DNA of 64,000 nt from Raffaelea ambrosiae (taxonomy: Eukaryota; Ascomycota; Sordariomycetes; Ophiostomatales; Ophiostomataceae), in assembly GCA_002778195.1 (NCBI GenBank), contig PCDI01000008.1:926655-990654 (forward strand), written 5' to 3'. Made by a program: the position numbers and the translations under genes. This document shows positions 55,174 through 64,000 of the stretch, piece after piece; the first letter of the stretch is position 1; each line of letters opens with the position of its first letter. The notes under the pieces were generated by a model that worked only from the letters and a program-made list of their open reading frames with translations, had not been told where the DNA came from and made no database searches.

Positions 55174-56105
55174 CCGGTGGGTCAGTAATGACTCCCCTTA
55201 TGACAAGGATGCTTGTGCGTCATGGCGTGGTCATGAACAACATGGAGGAAAAGATTTGTTTTGCGAGATAATTGTTCATTCTTTTCTTATCTTCTCCATT
55301 CTGTCTTATTTTTTTTATTACTTTTGTTTTCCTTGTGTTTTTCTTTCTTTTTTGTTCAACTTTCTTGTCCTCTATTATGAAAGCGACTTTGATTTTTTGC
55401 CTTTGATTTACAAAAACAAAAACATACACAAAAAGTACATAACTCGTAGTGCTTATATATTTATTCTCGGATGCATTCCACTGTATTATTGTAGTCGGAA
55501 AAGGGGATGCACAACACGAAAAAAACATGTTTTATTTGGGGTATCTATCTATACATAACGCAGACAACACAACAGACAAAACCTCTAACGAAATATACAT
55601 ATACATGCGTCTACCAAAAACAAGGTTGATTCTACGCCCATTTCAAAAATATCCCATTATTTTTGTGTCTTTTTTTCAGTCAACCCGTTTTTAATGTTTG
55701 TGTCTGTTTTGTGTTTTGGTTTTTTTTTTTTGGTCTGCTGTCTAGAAGGAGAAAAGGAGAATGCATCGTTTTTTGTCCATACAAATCCATAAAAAAGAGC
55801 AGAAAACGTGCGAGAAAGCGAAGAAGCCACCGCAGGAATCTAGAACTTGAAACATGAGCCAACAGTCTGTTCTGGCCATCATTTTGAGGTGGGAGAATCA
55901 ACGAGAGAACCCCCCCGAAATCAAAGGTAGTAATCAGCGCAACCATAACCAAAACCGGGAATCAAACAAACTTTAAAAAAACTCAACGCAGTTGATGGAT
56001 GCAAATGGCGTGGTTCATGCAAGAAGAGGGGAAAAAACCCGAGGATATGAAAAAGAAAAAAAAGAAGGGACGAAGAACGAAAACGAAAGCGTCTGGTTGG
56101 GGTGT
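55174..56105. other. Convergent intergenic region, AT-rich
   Basis: 932 AT-rich bases between the 7-TM gene and the deaminase 3' ends. T-rich and A-rich runs throughout; no gene seen. Confidence 0.6.
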
Positions 56106-57341
56106 TTATGCACCGACAGCCTGATCCGGAGCCGGGGTCAGACGACGACGGTAGATCGGCGTGACGCCCAGGCCGACGGTGCCATTTGGTGCGGCCGACT
56201 CGGGGATCCGGTCGCCCATCCGGTCTGGGATCAGGTCGAGCTCGTCGCCGGGCGTGGCCGCGCGCTTAGCCGTGGCCAGCACGGGCGAGTCCTCGGGGGT
56301 GATGGGGGTCTGGGGCACGACCACAACGTCGGGCTGTTGTTGTAGTTGTTGTTGTTGTTGGGTGGTGATGGATGTAGTGATGGCTGATGTGCGGGCCTTC
56401 ATGGGCGTGGGAAACACCAGAGGCGTGGTCGTCGAGGCCGACAGGGGAGAGAGCTCGTCGGGCTGCCCGAGCCCCCGGGCCACAGCCGCCGCAGACGAGT
56501 TGGTGGTGCGCAGGCGCAGGCGGGTGGGCAGGGCCTGCTCGAAGCCCTGGGTGCGGGCGACCTGCTCGATGGACTTGAAGTACTTGACGGTCTTGACGCG
56601 CAGCTCGAGGGTGGCGTCCTCGTCGCAGACGACCATGGGGTGGGGGTGCAGCTGGAGGCTGGAGAGGGTCCACATGTGGTTGACGCCCTCCTCGATGCAC
56701 TTTTGCAGGGCGAGGGCCTTGCGGGGGCCGAGGACGATGGCGACGACCTCGCGGGCGTCCAGGACGGTCTGGACGCCGACGGTCAGGGCGCAGCGCGGCA
56801 CGGCGGCGATGTCGCCGCCAAAGAAGCGGCTGTTGACGCGGATGGTGTCGTAGGCGAGCGTCTTGACGCGGGTGCGGCTGACCAGCGAGCTGCCGGGCTC
56901 GTTGAAGGCAATGTGGCCGTCCTCGCCGATGCCGGCCAGGAACAGGTCGATGCCGCCGCGGGCGCGGATGCGCTCTTCGTAGCCGGCGCACTCGGCCTCG
57001 AGGTCGGGGGCGTTGCCGTTGAGCAGGTTGACGTTCTCGGGGCGGACGTCGACGTGGCTGAAGAAGTTGGTCCACATAAAGGTGTGGTAGCTCTCCGGGT
57101 GGTCGCGGGGCAGGCCGACGTACTCGTCCATGTTGAAGGTGACGACATTGGCAAACGAGACGCGGCCCTCCTTGTAGGCGGCGACGAGGCGGCGGTAGAC
57201 GCCGAGCGGGCTGCTGCCGGTGGGGAGGCCGAGGACAAAGGGGTGGGCGGGCGTGGGCTGGAAGGCGAGGATGCGGTCGACAATGTAGTTGGCGACAAAG
57301 GCCGTGGCGTGGTCCTCGTCGTTGCGGATGATGAGACGCAT
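56106..57341 (-). CDS. NAG1: Glucosamine-6-phosphate deaminase/isomerase with long tail
   Basis: Converts glucosamine-6-phosphate to fructose-6-phosphate and ammonia in N-acetylglucosamine catabolism; cytosolic. Single exon, 411 residues, ATG at 57341. The NagB fold is intact, and catalytic residues fall at the same numbers as the bacterial enzyme: Asp72 (FNMDEYVG), Asp141, His143 and Glu148 (GEDGHIAFNEP). The phosphate loop GLPTGSSPLGVYR is at 38-50, and KTLAYDTIRVNSRFF and EEGVNHMWTLSSLQLH follow. The usual length is about 270; residues about 285-411 are an extra disordered tail with a QQQQQLQQQ run and Thr/Pro-rich stretches. No deacetylase, kinase or transporter of the GlcNAc cluster is next to it in this window. 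A GA microsatellite precedes the start in the leader (57380-57395). Confidence 0.93.
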   Translation of the reverse strand: MRLIIRNDEDHATAFVANYIVDRILAFQPTPAHPFVLGLPTGSSPLGVYRRLVAAYKEGRVSFANVVTFNMDEYVGLPRDHPESYHTFMWTNFFSHVDVRPENVNLLNGNAPDLEAECAGYEERIRARGGIDLFLAGIGEDGHIAFNEPGSSLVSRTRVKTLAYDTIRVNSRFFGGDIAAVPRCALTVGVQTVLDAREVVAIVLGPRKALALQKCIEEGVNHMWTLSSLQLHPHPMVVCDEDATLELRVKTVKYFKSIEQVARTQGFEQALPTRLRLRTTNSSAAAVARGLGQPDELSPLSASTTTPLVFPTPMKARTSAITTSITTQQQQQLQQQPDVVVVPQTPITPEDSPVLATAKRAATPGDELDLIPDRMGDRIPESAAPNGTVGLGVTPIYRRRLTPAPDQAVGA

Positions 57342-60300
57342 GGTGGGCGTGTAGGGTTTGGTTTTGCGGTTGAAAGGTAGAGAGAGAGAGAGAGAGGTAG
57401 AGAGAGGGGACTTGAAAGAGAGAGGACTTTGACTTTTGTAAGTGAAACAAAGTCAACCCAGGGAGACTGTCAAAAAAAAAAGAGGTTGATATCGACGGAC
57501 GGTAGCCTAACCGGGCGAGAGGGTTCCGTTTGCAAGTGACGTAGATATGACGACTAGGGAGGAATCTTATTAAGGGATATACGTATTAGACGACTGGGCT
57601 TAGTCTGGTTGTGTGTTTGTTGAACTGGTAGAGCTCTCGTTGTGGTTTGTTATATTATGAAGACAAGGAAGGAAGGACAGGAAGAACAGAAGAACAAGAG
57701 AAGAGAGAGAGAGAGAGAGAAATAAAAAGAAGGAACAGACGAGAGAAGAACAGGAGAAAGCAGGGGAAGAGCAAGGAAGGTCCGGAAAGGGAGTCTAAGT
57801 AAGGGAAGGGGGGGGGGTGGTGGCCAGCCACGAGGAGAGAGAGAGGTGGAGGACAAGCAAGGCCGGTAAACCGTGGCGAAAAGAACGAGAGGAAAAAAAA
57901 GGTGCTGGTCGAGACTGTGTGGGCGAGAGACCGGGCGCGTGGACGGGGTGTACGCAAGCAGCGATGTGCGTACGACTACATGGGACGCGTGTGTAAGAGA
58001 AAGAGCAGCAAGTAGCAGCAAGTAGCAGTAGCAGTGGTGGTCTAACCAGTCTTCCAAAAAGGAAAGCACGCCCTGACACACGTACAAAAACGGTCCGGTG
58101 CCGCCGCTGGTGTGATGCTCCGATACGGCCGCCTGACTGGTCCAAGTGCGCACTGGCTGGCCCCGGCTGGCCTAAACGTCCAAGTGCTCCCTCCCGTCGC
58201 TACCTTCCATACTATGTAGCACATCTGCTTTGGATTGTCTCTTGTCCGACCGCTGCTGCTGCTCGCCCAGGGCGCTGTTGCGGACACACCCCTCCCTGGT
58301 CGTTCCGGGTCTCTTCTGGTCTTCTCTGGTCTTCTCTGGTCTCCCGATGTCACTCTGCTGGATGGCTTATTTGTTGCAGGCCAATTTCCGACGTCCTTCC
58401 AACGTTCGCACACAGTCCACTTACAACCCCATCCATGGCAAAGCCTTCTTTTTCCCAGCCCGGCAAGCACCGGTCGTTTGTCCGACTGTGCCGGCCAACG
58501 TCGGCCGGCCGGCCGTGCATGGCCGGCGATGTGATTATGTACTGTAGTGGTTTTTACACGAGTGCTGGTGCTTTCAAGGCACGCCCAAGAAGATGCACTG
58601 CAATCAATTGCGCGGCTCTGATGCATGCCCAGAACACACACCGACGAGATACCATCCGACCGCCTGCCAAGCAAAATGTGTCAGGGCCACACGGCCATCG
58701 CTGGTTCCTCTGTATTCTTTGGCTCGATTTTCCATCTCTCACCTCGCTCGTCTCGATGGAACGTTGTTCCTCCTCTGGGGACCAACCAAGCAACCCGTTT
58801 TCTTGTTCCCTCATTCGCCAGTAAGTTCAGGACATCCTCCCCCCCAAATCCTGCCGGGTAGTGTGGGCAGAAGCGAAGACACACAGAAAAAAAAAAAAAA
58901 AGGCGCGCGACCTCGGTCAGTGGACACCACCCATCCGATTTATGGAGCCCACCGAGCTACGACTCGATGATCATGATACAACTGGAGACGCTGGGAAACG
59001 GGAGACCGGGACGCAGTTACTCATGGCAGGTAGGCTCGATCTAAGACGTCCGTGCGAGATCCGCACCAATCGCACTGTAGAGCCACAGGCGCCCTCCCTT
59101 CTCCTTCCCTTTGCTTCCATGAATTACACTAATACTAGGTAGTTAGTTATCGGCCACTGAAAAGTGGAGCAGAGGCAACGTCGACGTCGACGTCGAGGTG
59201 CCCACAGCCCCCCCCCCCCGGTTTGTCAAACGGTTTCCCTTTCCCAACCCAATGCACGGGTGGCTCTTTCCCAACGCGGTATAAGTGTCGCTGGAGGAAG
59301 CCGCTGAGAAGCCCACAGCCATGGTAGAAGAGGCAGGTCAAATCTGCGTATGGTCTAACCAGTTGTTACCTGGCCCTGCTTTGTGCGCAGAGCTCATTGA
59401 CACACAAGCTCCAGCAGTCTGGATGCTGTGCTACTCCCCTAAAAGGGAATATGCAGGTATTATGGCAGGGTCTTGTCTTTGCTCTCATGCGGTGGTAGAG
59501 GCTGTGATGTGCTTTTGCATCTTTTAGTGTGCTACCTGGGCCCTGCTGGCCGGGCGGAGGAACTTCCTGGACTTTCTCCGGCGATTACACATACTCACGT
59601 GTAAGACAGCCTTTGCGCTTTGTCACTTGGTGGCATGTCACATACGCTTCATTCAGCACGTGTGAGCCAGGGAAATTACACGAGAAGATTGAAAAAAAAA
59701 AAACAAGAACCAAAAAAATAATATGGGGAAAAAAGAAGCTGGAACCGCGAGATTCTTATGCACAGGCAAAACATCTTCGGAACCGAAACATTCCAGGCTG
59801 TGCGTATTGTGCAATTCGTCACACACCCATGCTGCACATGCTGGTCTCCTGTTATTCCCAGCGATGCCCATCACTAATACCAAAATTACTACATAGTATG
59901 CACGCCTCCGGTCTCCGCGAGAGATATCCACCCGCCCGACATCTCGAGATCTAGACCACCGCATTCGGAGGCTAGAGGCGATGGCGGGACACCTCCCACG
60001 ATGGAAGAGGCTTGGAGCTTCCGGTGACAACCTTTGGTGGTCTCTGTCTTTTAGCGCACACTACACGTACTCGCACTTGCAGGGTTTCTGGTGATCTGTG
60101 ACAAGAAAGATGCTGCTTGGAGGGGTTTGATAGGGTGTCTGCATGTGGCATCGAAGGGGTCGCTGGTAATGTGCGCCCTGTGATAGGTGTGATAGGGGAA
60201 AGCCTGCATCTTCACTGTAGAAGGCGGAGGCGAAGCATAAACCAAACGCGGCCAAGGCTGGTTAGTCCAGCGGGGTTGGGGGGTTTGATAAGATGCTCTT

Positions 60301-63300
60301 GGTTGATGGCCTTTTCCAGCGACTTTCGCATGGTTGCGTCCTCACAATGGGGCTCGTTTTGGGTCCATCTGTTTCTTGTGCTATGTATGATCCTATTATT
60401 ACCTGGGCCATTCCGTGGCTTAGTATTTGTCTTTGAATCTGCTTGGGATTCTTATTTCACTGTCCGGTACCTCTCCATCATAGGTCGAATGGTACTATGT
60501 ATATCTTGCCAGTGCTGGTTGCTGCAAGTGAGAGTGGGTCGCTCTTTCCCTCGCACCCCAAGGCAACGTTACAGCCTTAAAGCCAAGACGGACGCGAACC
60601 AGGGGGGGGAACGAGGGGAGGGCCACCTTATTTTGCCGCACTAAAAAAAAAGGCCCCAAAAAAAAAATACCGAGAGGCCAGAAAGAGGAAGTTGATGCAG
60701 AACCAAAGAACCAAAGAACCAACTGGCCAGCAGAGAATGGCTGCAGCGCTGCAGCGCTTCGCGGCGGCAGAACATCTCCTTGCAAGCACGCGACAGCCGC
60801 CACCCGACATGGACACATATCCAGTCTGAGCAGACGCTGTGTACAAAGTAGACACCACCGTTCAGCATTGTCGTCGTTCCGGGGCTGCCTCTGATTTCCT
60901 GTTTGGGTGGAGCCGTGAAGGTTCCCTTGGATGGGCTCCTTCCTCTTCGTATCGACTCCGTCCGTCGTGCCTTCCCTGTCTACGCCGTGGTTAATGCCCT
61001 GGGCCTGCCCTGGTTGAACACGTAATTGAATCCCACGCTCCGTTTTTCCCCCCATGATCGGCATACATTTTTTTGGTTTGTTGTTATTCTTTTTTCCCCT
61101 TTCTGTGCTCTTCTGGCTTCCTTCTAGAGCTTCTCCCCAAGACAACGTTCTCTGCATCGTCGCATAGGTCGGTTGGGAGCCTCTGTCGGAGCCTCTCCGG
61201 TGAAACAGCATTCTCTCTTCTTCTTCGCCCGTCAGCCTTCTCCGCCTTGGGGACTACGCTCGTGGCCGCTTGCAACCTTTGGCTCTCCACTCGGCGGCTC
61301 TGTGCTTGTTACTTTGCCCGTTACACAGCTTGGCTGGCCCGGTATCAGCTTCTGGGCCAGTGGCTGTATCCATTTCTGCTTCCATTTCTGTGCCAATTCC
61401 TGTATCAATTCCTACCCCAATTCTCTCTATCTATTCCTGTATCGATATCTGCTTGTGCCCTCATTTTCGCCCTTCTTGGCTATTGTTCTTCCACGCACCC
61501 CCCCTCCCCAACTGCCACCCCTGCTCTCCCGTCCCCTCCTGTTTTGTTTAAGCATCTTTCTTGTTCGTTTTCCCATTCTTCCCGCCTCCTTGTCTGTCTC
61601 TTTTCTCACACGCTCGGCGCTCGCATCTCCGGTCCCCGTCTTGTTAGCCCCGTGCATCTTCCAATCTTGCCTCCATCTCGCACAAGACACACACACACAC
61701 ACGCCCTCCTCGCCTCACCCGACACCCTCATCTATCTGGCCGTCCACCTTCCCCAAAGTCCAGAACGCGGGGCCCTGAGCCGTCTGCAGGATCAACGCGC
61801 CTGGGGCTGTAGAATTATACCGATGCCAAGACCCAGGGTTGTGGCGCTGAGTTAGTTCCATCTGGGAACGCACTATTGCGCCCTGGGCTGCCCTTGCACG
61901 ACCATTACACTACCCTTAAGCTATCCTCACTATCTATCCCGGCACCAGTACTTTGGACAGTCAGCCTTGGTGTTTTGCCAGAGCAGACTGCTGCCCAACC
62001 TGCTGGTCCGGCTTGCTGGTCCCGTCCATCTCTGCTGCTCTCATTTAGCAATTCGGGCCTGCTCGCGTCACATCTGCCACATCTGCTTCTTCGACAGTTC
62101 CCGGCTCTTCTCAATGCTCCACGCTCCACGCTCAACGTTCGCCGCGCATTTTCTCGTATCCTGCGGCCTGGAGCCGTCCAAAGTCGCCAGACCAGCGAGC
62201 TGCACCCCCCCAGCTTCCTGATTCTTGCTCGCCCCCGGAGCCAAGGCTCCATTCTTCCTCGCCGATCCTACCATATACTTGGTTTCTCTACCTTATTTTT
62301 GGCTTCCGTTGACCTGCTCGTGGCCTGCGTCGTCTGTTTCCCGTCTTTCGTGCTCCGTTCCCTCCTGAGAACGGGGCGCCATCTCTCTCTCTCTCTCTCT
62401 CTCTCTGCCGTCCTCGCCAGTCACTCGCTGACCTGCAACCTTGCTTGTGCGCGCAATCTCACAATCCTTTGTTTCCTCGGCCGGTCTCACCCAGACGGGC
62501 ACGCGCCATTCTTTGCCTCCCAGCTCGGCTGCAACCACTCCTCGTCGCCAACAACGCCGCCAACAACAACCACAGCTGAACCCTGTCTCAGGACCCTGCT
62601 ACCCTGCTGCTGGTTCCACGCCGGCCAGCCATCCCCCCCAGGCCAGTCGGTCCATCCAATCCTCCATCCAGGCCATCCTCTCCGCGAACCCACCCACACC
62701 TCGCGCCGGGTGGCCCGCAGACTAGCAGAAGGAGGCGAACGGAACAAGCAAGTCGCAGCCAGTCCTCCGTCCACTGGGACCACCGCCCTGCTCAAGTCGC
62801 CCTGGTCAGGTCAGCCAGCCGCTACTGGCCTGTCCACTCTTGCGACAGCCGCTTGCTACGACTCGGCGCGACGACTGCTACGACTAAACTGGTGCTACAA
62901 GAGACACGACCATCCGGCCTCTCAGCCACTCACAACCACACAGCCCAGACCACCACGCGACTAATAAGATAGTTACAACTATCCCAAGAAAGGAAAAAAA
63001 AAAAAAAAAAAAAACACCGCTGCTACCACCACAACCTCCACCAAAACCGCAGGACCCGACTCGAGTGCCCGCTGGCTGCAACAAGTGCCTCGCGTCCTGC
63101 GATTGTTACCCGCTCCTGCTTTGCCTCTGTGTCTCTCTCTGGCCCTTCACTCGGTCTCTTTTGGACTGCTTGGGTCTTTCCTTTTTTCGTCTCTCTTTGG
63201 TCCCTGTTCCATTCTCTCCTCTCCTCGCTCTGGACCGTCTCCTGTTGCCTCTCGCGCTCGCCTGCTCGTCGACGTCCATGTTGCGCGGGATCAGCTCTGC

Positions 63301-63679
63301 TTCTCTACATAGTCCCTAACTGCCTCTTATACTCCCAGCACACTGTACTTTTCCCCCTTCATCCTCTTCCTGCCTCGACTTCCTTTCTGGTTCAACGTTT
63401 CTCGACTTTTGCGGCCTAACTATTCCGGCTCCCTCCGTTACTTTCTCCGTCCTTCCTTGTTTCACTTCCGTTCCTATTATTCCAACCCTATTATCCCAAT
63501 ACTCCGCTCCTGCTATTGTCTCTCTAATTTCTCCTAGCCTCAGGTCCTTCCTTGTCTCGCTTCACCTTCCGTCATTTGAATTTAAATGTCATGATAACCT
63601 CGTATTCCATCCTCCCCTCTCTTTTGTCCTCCTCTTCTTTCTCTTTTTTCTCCCCTCCTCCTCTCCCCCCCGTTCGGTC
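57342..63679. other. Long gene-poor region with leader of the last gene
   Basis: 6.3 kb without a recognisable gene. Purine-rich GA stretches on the plus strand (57650-57860) form the leader of the minus-strand deaminase. Octamer ACTATGTA or its complement is at 58211, 59890, 60494 and 63306; TAGTTAGTT at 59140-59148. From about 61070 to 63679 the plus strand is pyrimidine-rich, with a CT run at 62383-62406 and an A run near 62995-63014, interpreted as promoter and very long 5' leader. Frames of 260 (61073-61855) and 362 codons (61876-62964) here look non-coding. Confidence 0.5.
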
Positions 63680-64000
63680 ATGCAGTCACTCGTTTCTGTC
63701 ATGACTACCCTCCGCAACGCCATCATTGCTGCATTCAAGTCGCTCATGAAGGGGAAATCTTTCTTACAGGCCTTCCTGGCCTTCTGGATCAGCCCAGCAT
63801 CGCTCAAGGACCGCGCAAATAAGAAAAAGGGAGGCCAAGAAGATTTAGAAAGTGGAGGAGCCTCGGCCATCGGGGCCCTTCCCGACGAAAACAGCCACGC
63901 CTCGTCGTCCTCATCCTCAGCACCCTCCTCCCCACATTCCTCCACCATATCAAGAGCCTCAACCGCCACCAGCGCTGCAACCCAGCCATCACGGGGCATC
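63680..64000 (+). CDS. 5' end of an unidentified gene, truncated by window
   Basis: ATG at 63680 opens a frame of 107 codons that is still open at base 64000. It begins MQSLVSVMTTLRNAIIAAF and continues with a mixed basic/hydrophobic stretch (about residues 1-45, FLQAFLAFWISPASL), a KKKGGQEDLESGG segment, then a Ser/Ala-rich low-complexity stretch. No family is recognised. The first 45 residues could be an amphipathic or membrane-associated helix. The frame follows 2.6 kb of CT-rich sequence typical of a long leader, which supports it as a real start, but the assignment is tentative. Confidence 0.45.
   Translation, partial: MQSLVSVMTTLRNAIIAAFKSLMKGKSFLQAFLAFWISPASLKDRANKKKGGQEDLESGGASAIGALPDENSHASSSSSSAPSSPHSSTISRASTATSAATQPSRGI

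Noticed and set aside
61073..61855. 260-codon plus-strand frame
   Set aside because: Begins without ATG and translates a pyrimidine tract; overlapping frames of similar length suggest non-coding DNA.
61876..62964. 362-codon plus-strand frame
   Set aside because: No ATG at its start, composition is that of a CT-rich leader, and no conserved motif is visible.
1..64000. Secondary-metabolite or GlcNAc gene cluster, transposon or viral insertion
   Set aside because: No polyketide or peptide synthase, transposase, integrase, reverse transcriptase or long terminal/inverted repeats were seen; genes are mixed housekeeping functions.

Overview
The window reads as nuclear DNA of a filamentous ascomycete. 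Genes are GC-rich with strong C/G third-position bias. They are interrupted by short introns with GTAAGT/GTATGT-type donors, CTAAC or CTGAC branch sites and CAG/TAG acceptors. Intergenic DNA is AT-richer, with pyrimidine tracts, microsatellites and long G/C homopolymers. Protein resemblances (Argonaute, QCR6, OPI3, ERG27, APD1) point to Pezizomycotina, probably Sordariomycetes; that placement is inference. No transposon, CRISPR array, operon or biosynthetic cluster was seen.

Layout, left to right: the 3' part of a glycerol-3-phosphate acyltransferase (+, 1-2469); an APD1-type 2Fe-2S protein (+, 4926-6268); a formin-like GBD/FH3-only protein (+, 7615-10223); a 5-kb gene-poor stretch; a WBP2-like GRAM protein with an 11-nt first coding exon (+, 15172-16747); the complex III hinge subunit QCR6 (+, 17609-18259); an FLVCR-like MFS transporter (+, 20929-22968); ERG27 3-ketosteroid reductase (-, 23466-25067), divergent from an OB-fold-like protein (+, 25496-26938); an Argonaute of the QDE-2 type (-, 27389-31483) whose second intron contains a complete tRNA-Asn gene; an Nramp metal transporter (-, 33826-36496); OPI3 phospholipid methyltransferase (-, 38621-39590); a membrane protein with a spermidine-synthase-like domain (+, 40327-42282); a PNPOx-like flavin-binding protein (-, 42664-43589); a 2619-residue protein with seven predicted membrane segments and a huge repetitive tail (+, 47084-55173); glucosamine-6-phosphate deaminase (-, 56106-57341); then a 6-kb gene-poor stretch and the 5' end of an unidentified gene that runs off the window (+, 63680-64000).

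The genes are mostly housekeeping and are not arranged as one pathway. Three act in membrane lipid synthesis (acyltransferase, ERG27, OPI3). Three handle metals or redox centres (APD1, QCR6, Nramp), and APD1 and Nramp carry His-rich inserts. The most notable feature is the Argonaute locus: a tRNA-Asn gene sits in sense orientation in an intron, and a run of 23 G follows the stop codon directly. The unnamed 7-TM protein, with about 18 'LW' motifs and a 79-residue tandem repeat, is the best candidate for an uncharacterised system.

Splice sites were assigned by eye from consensus, reading frame and family alignment from memory; no search or RNA data were available.
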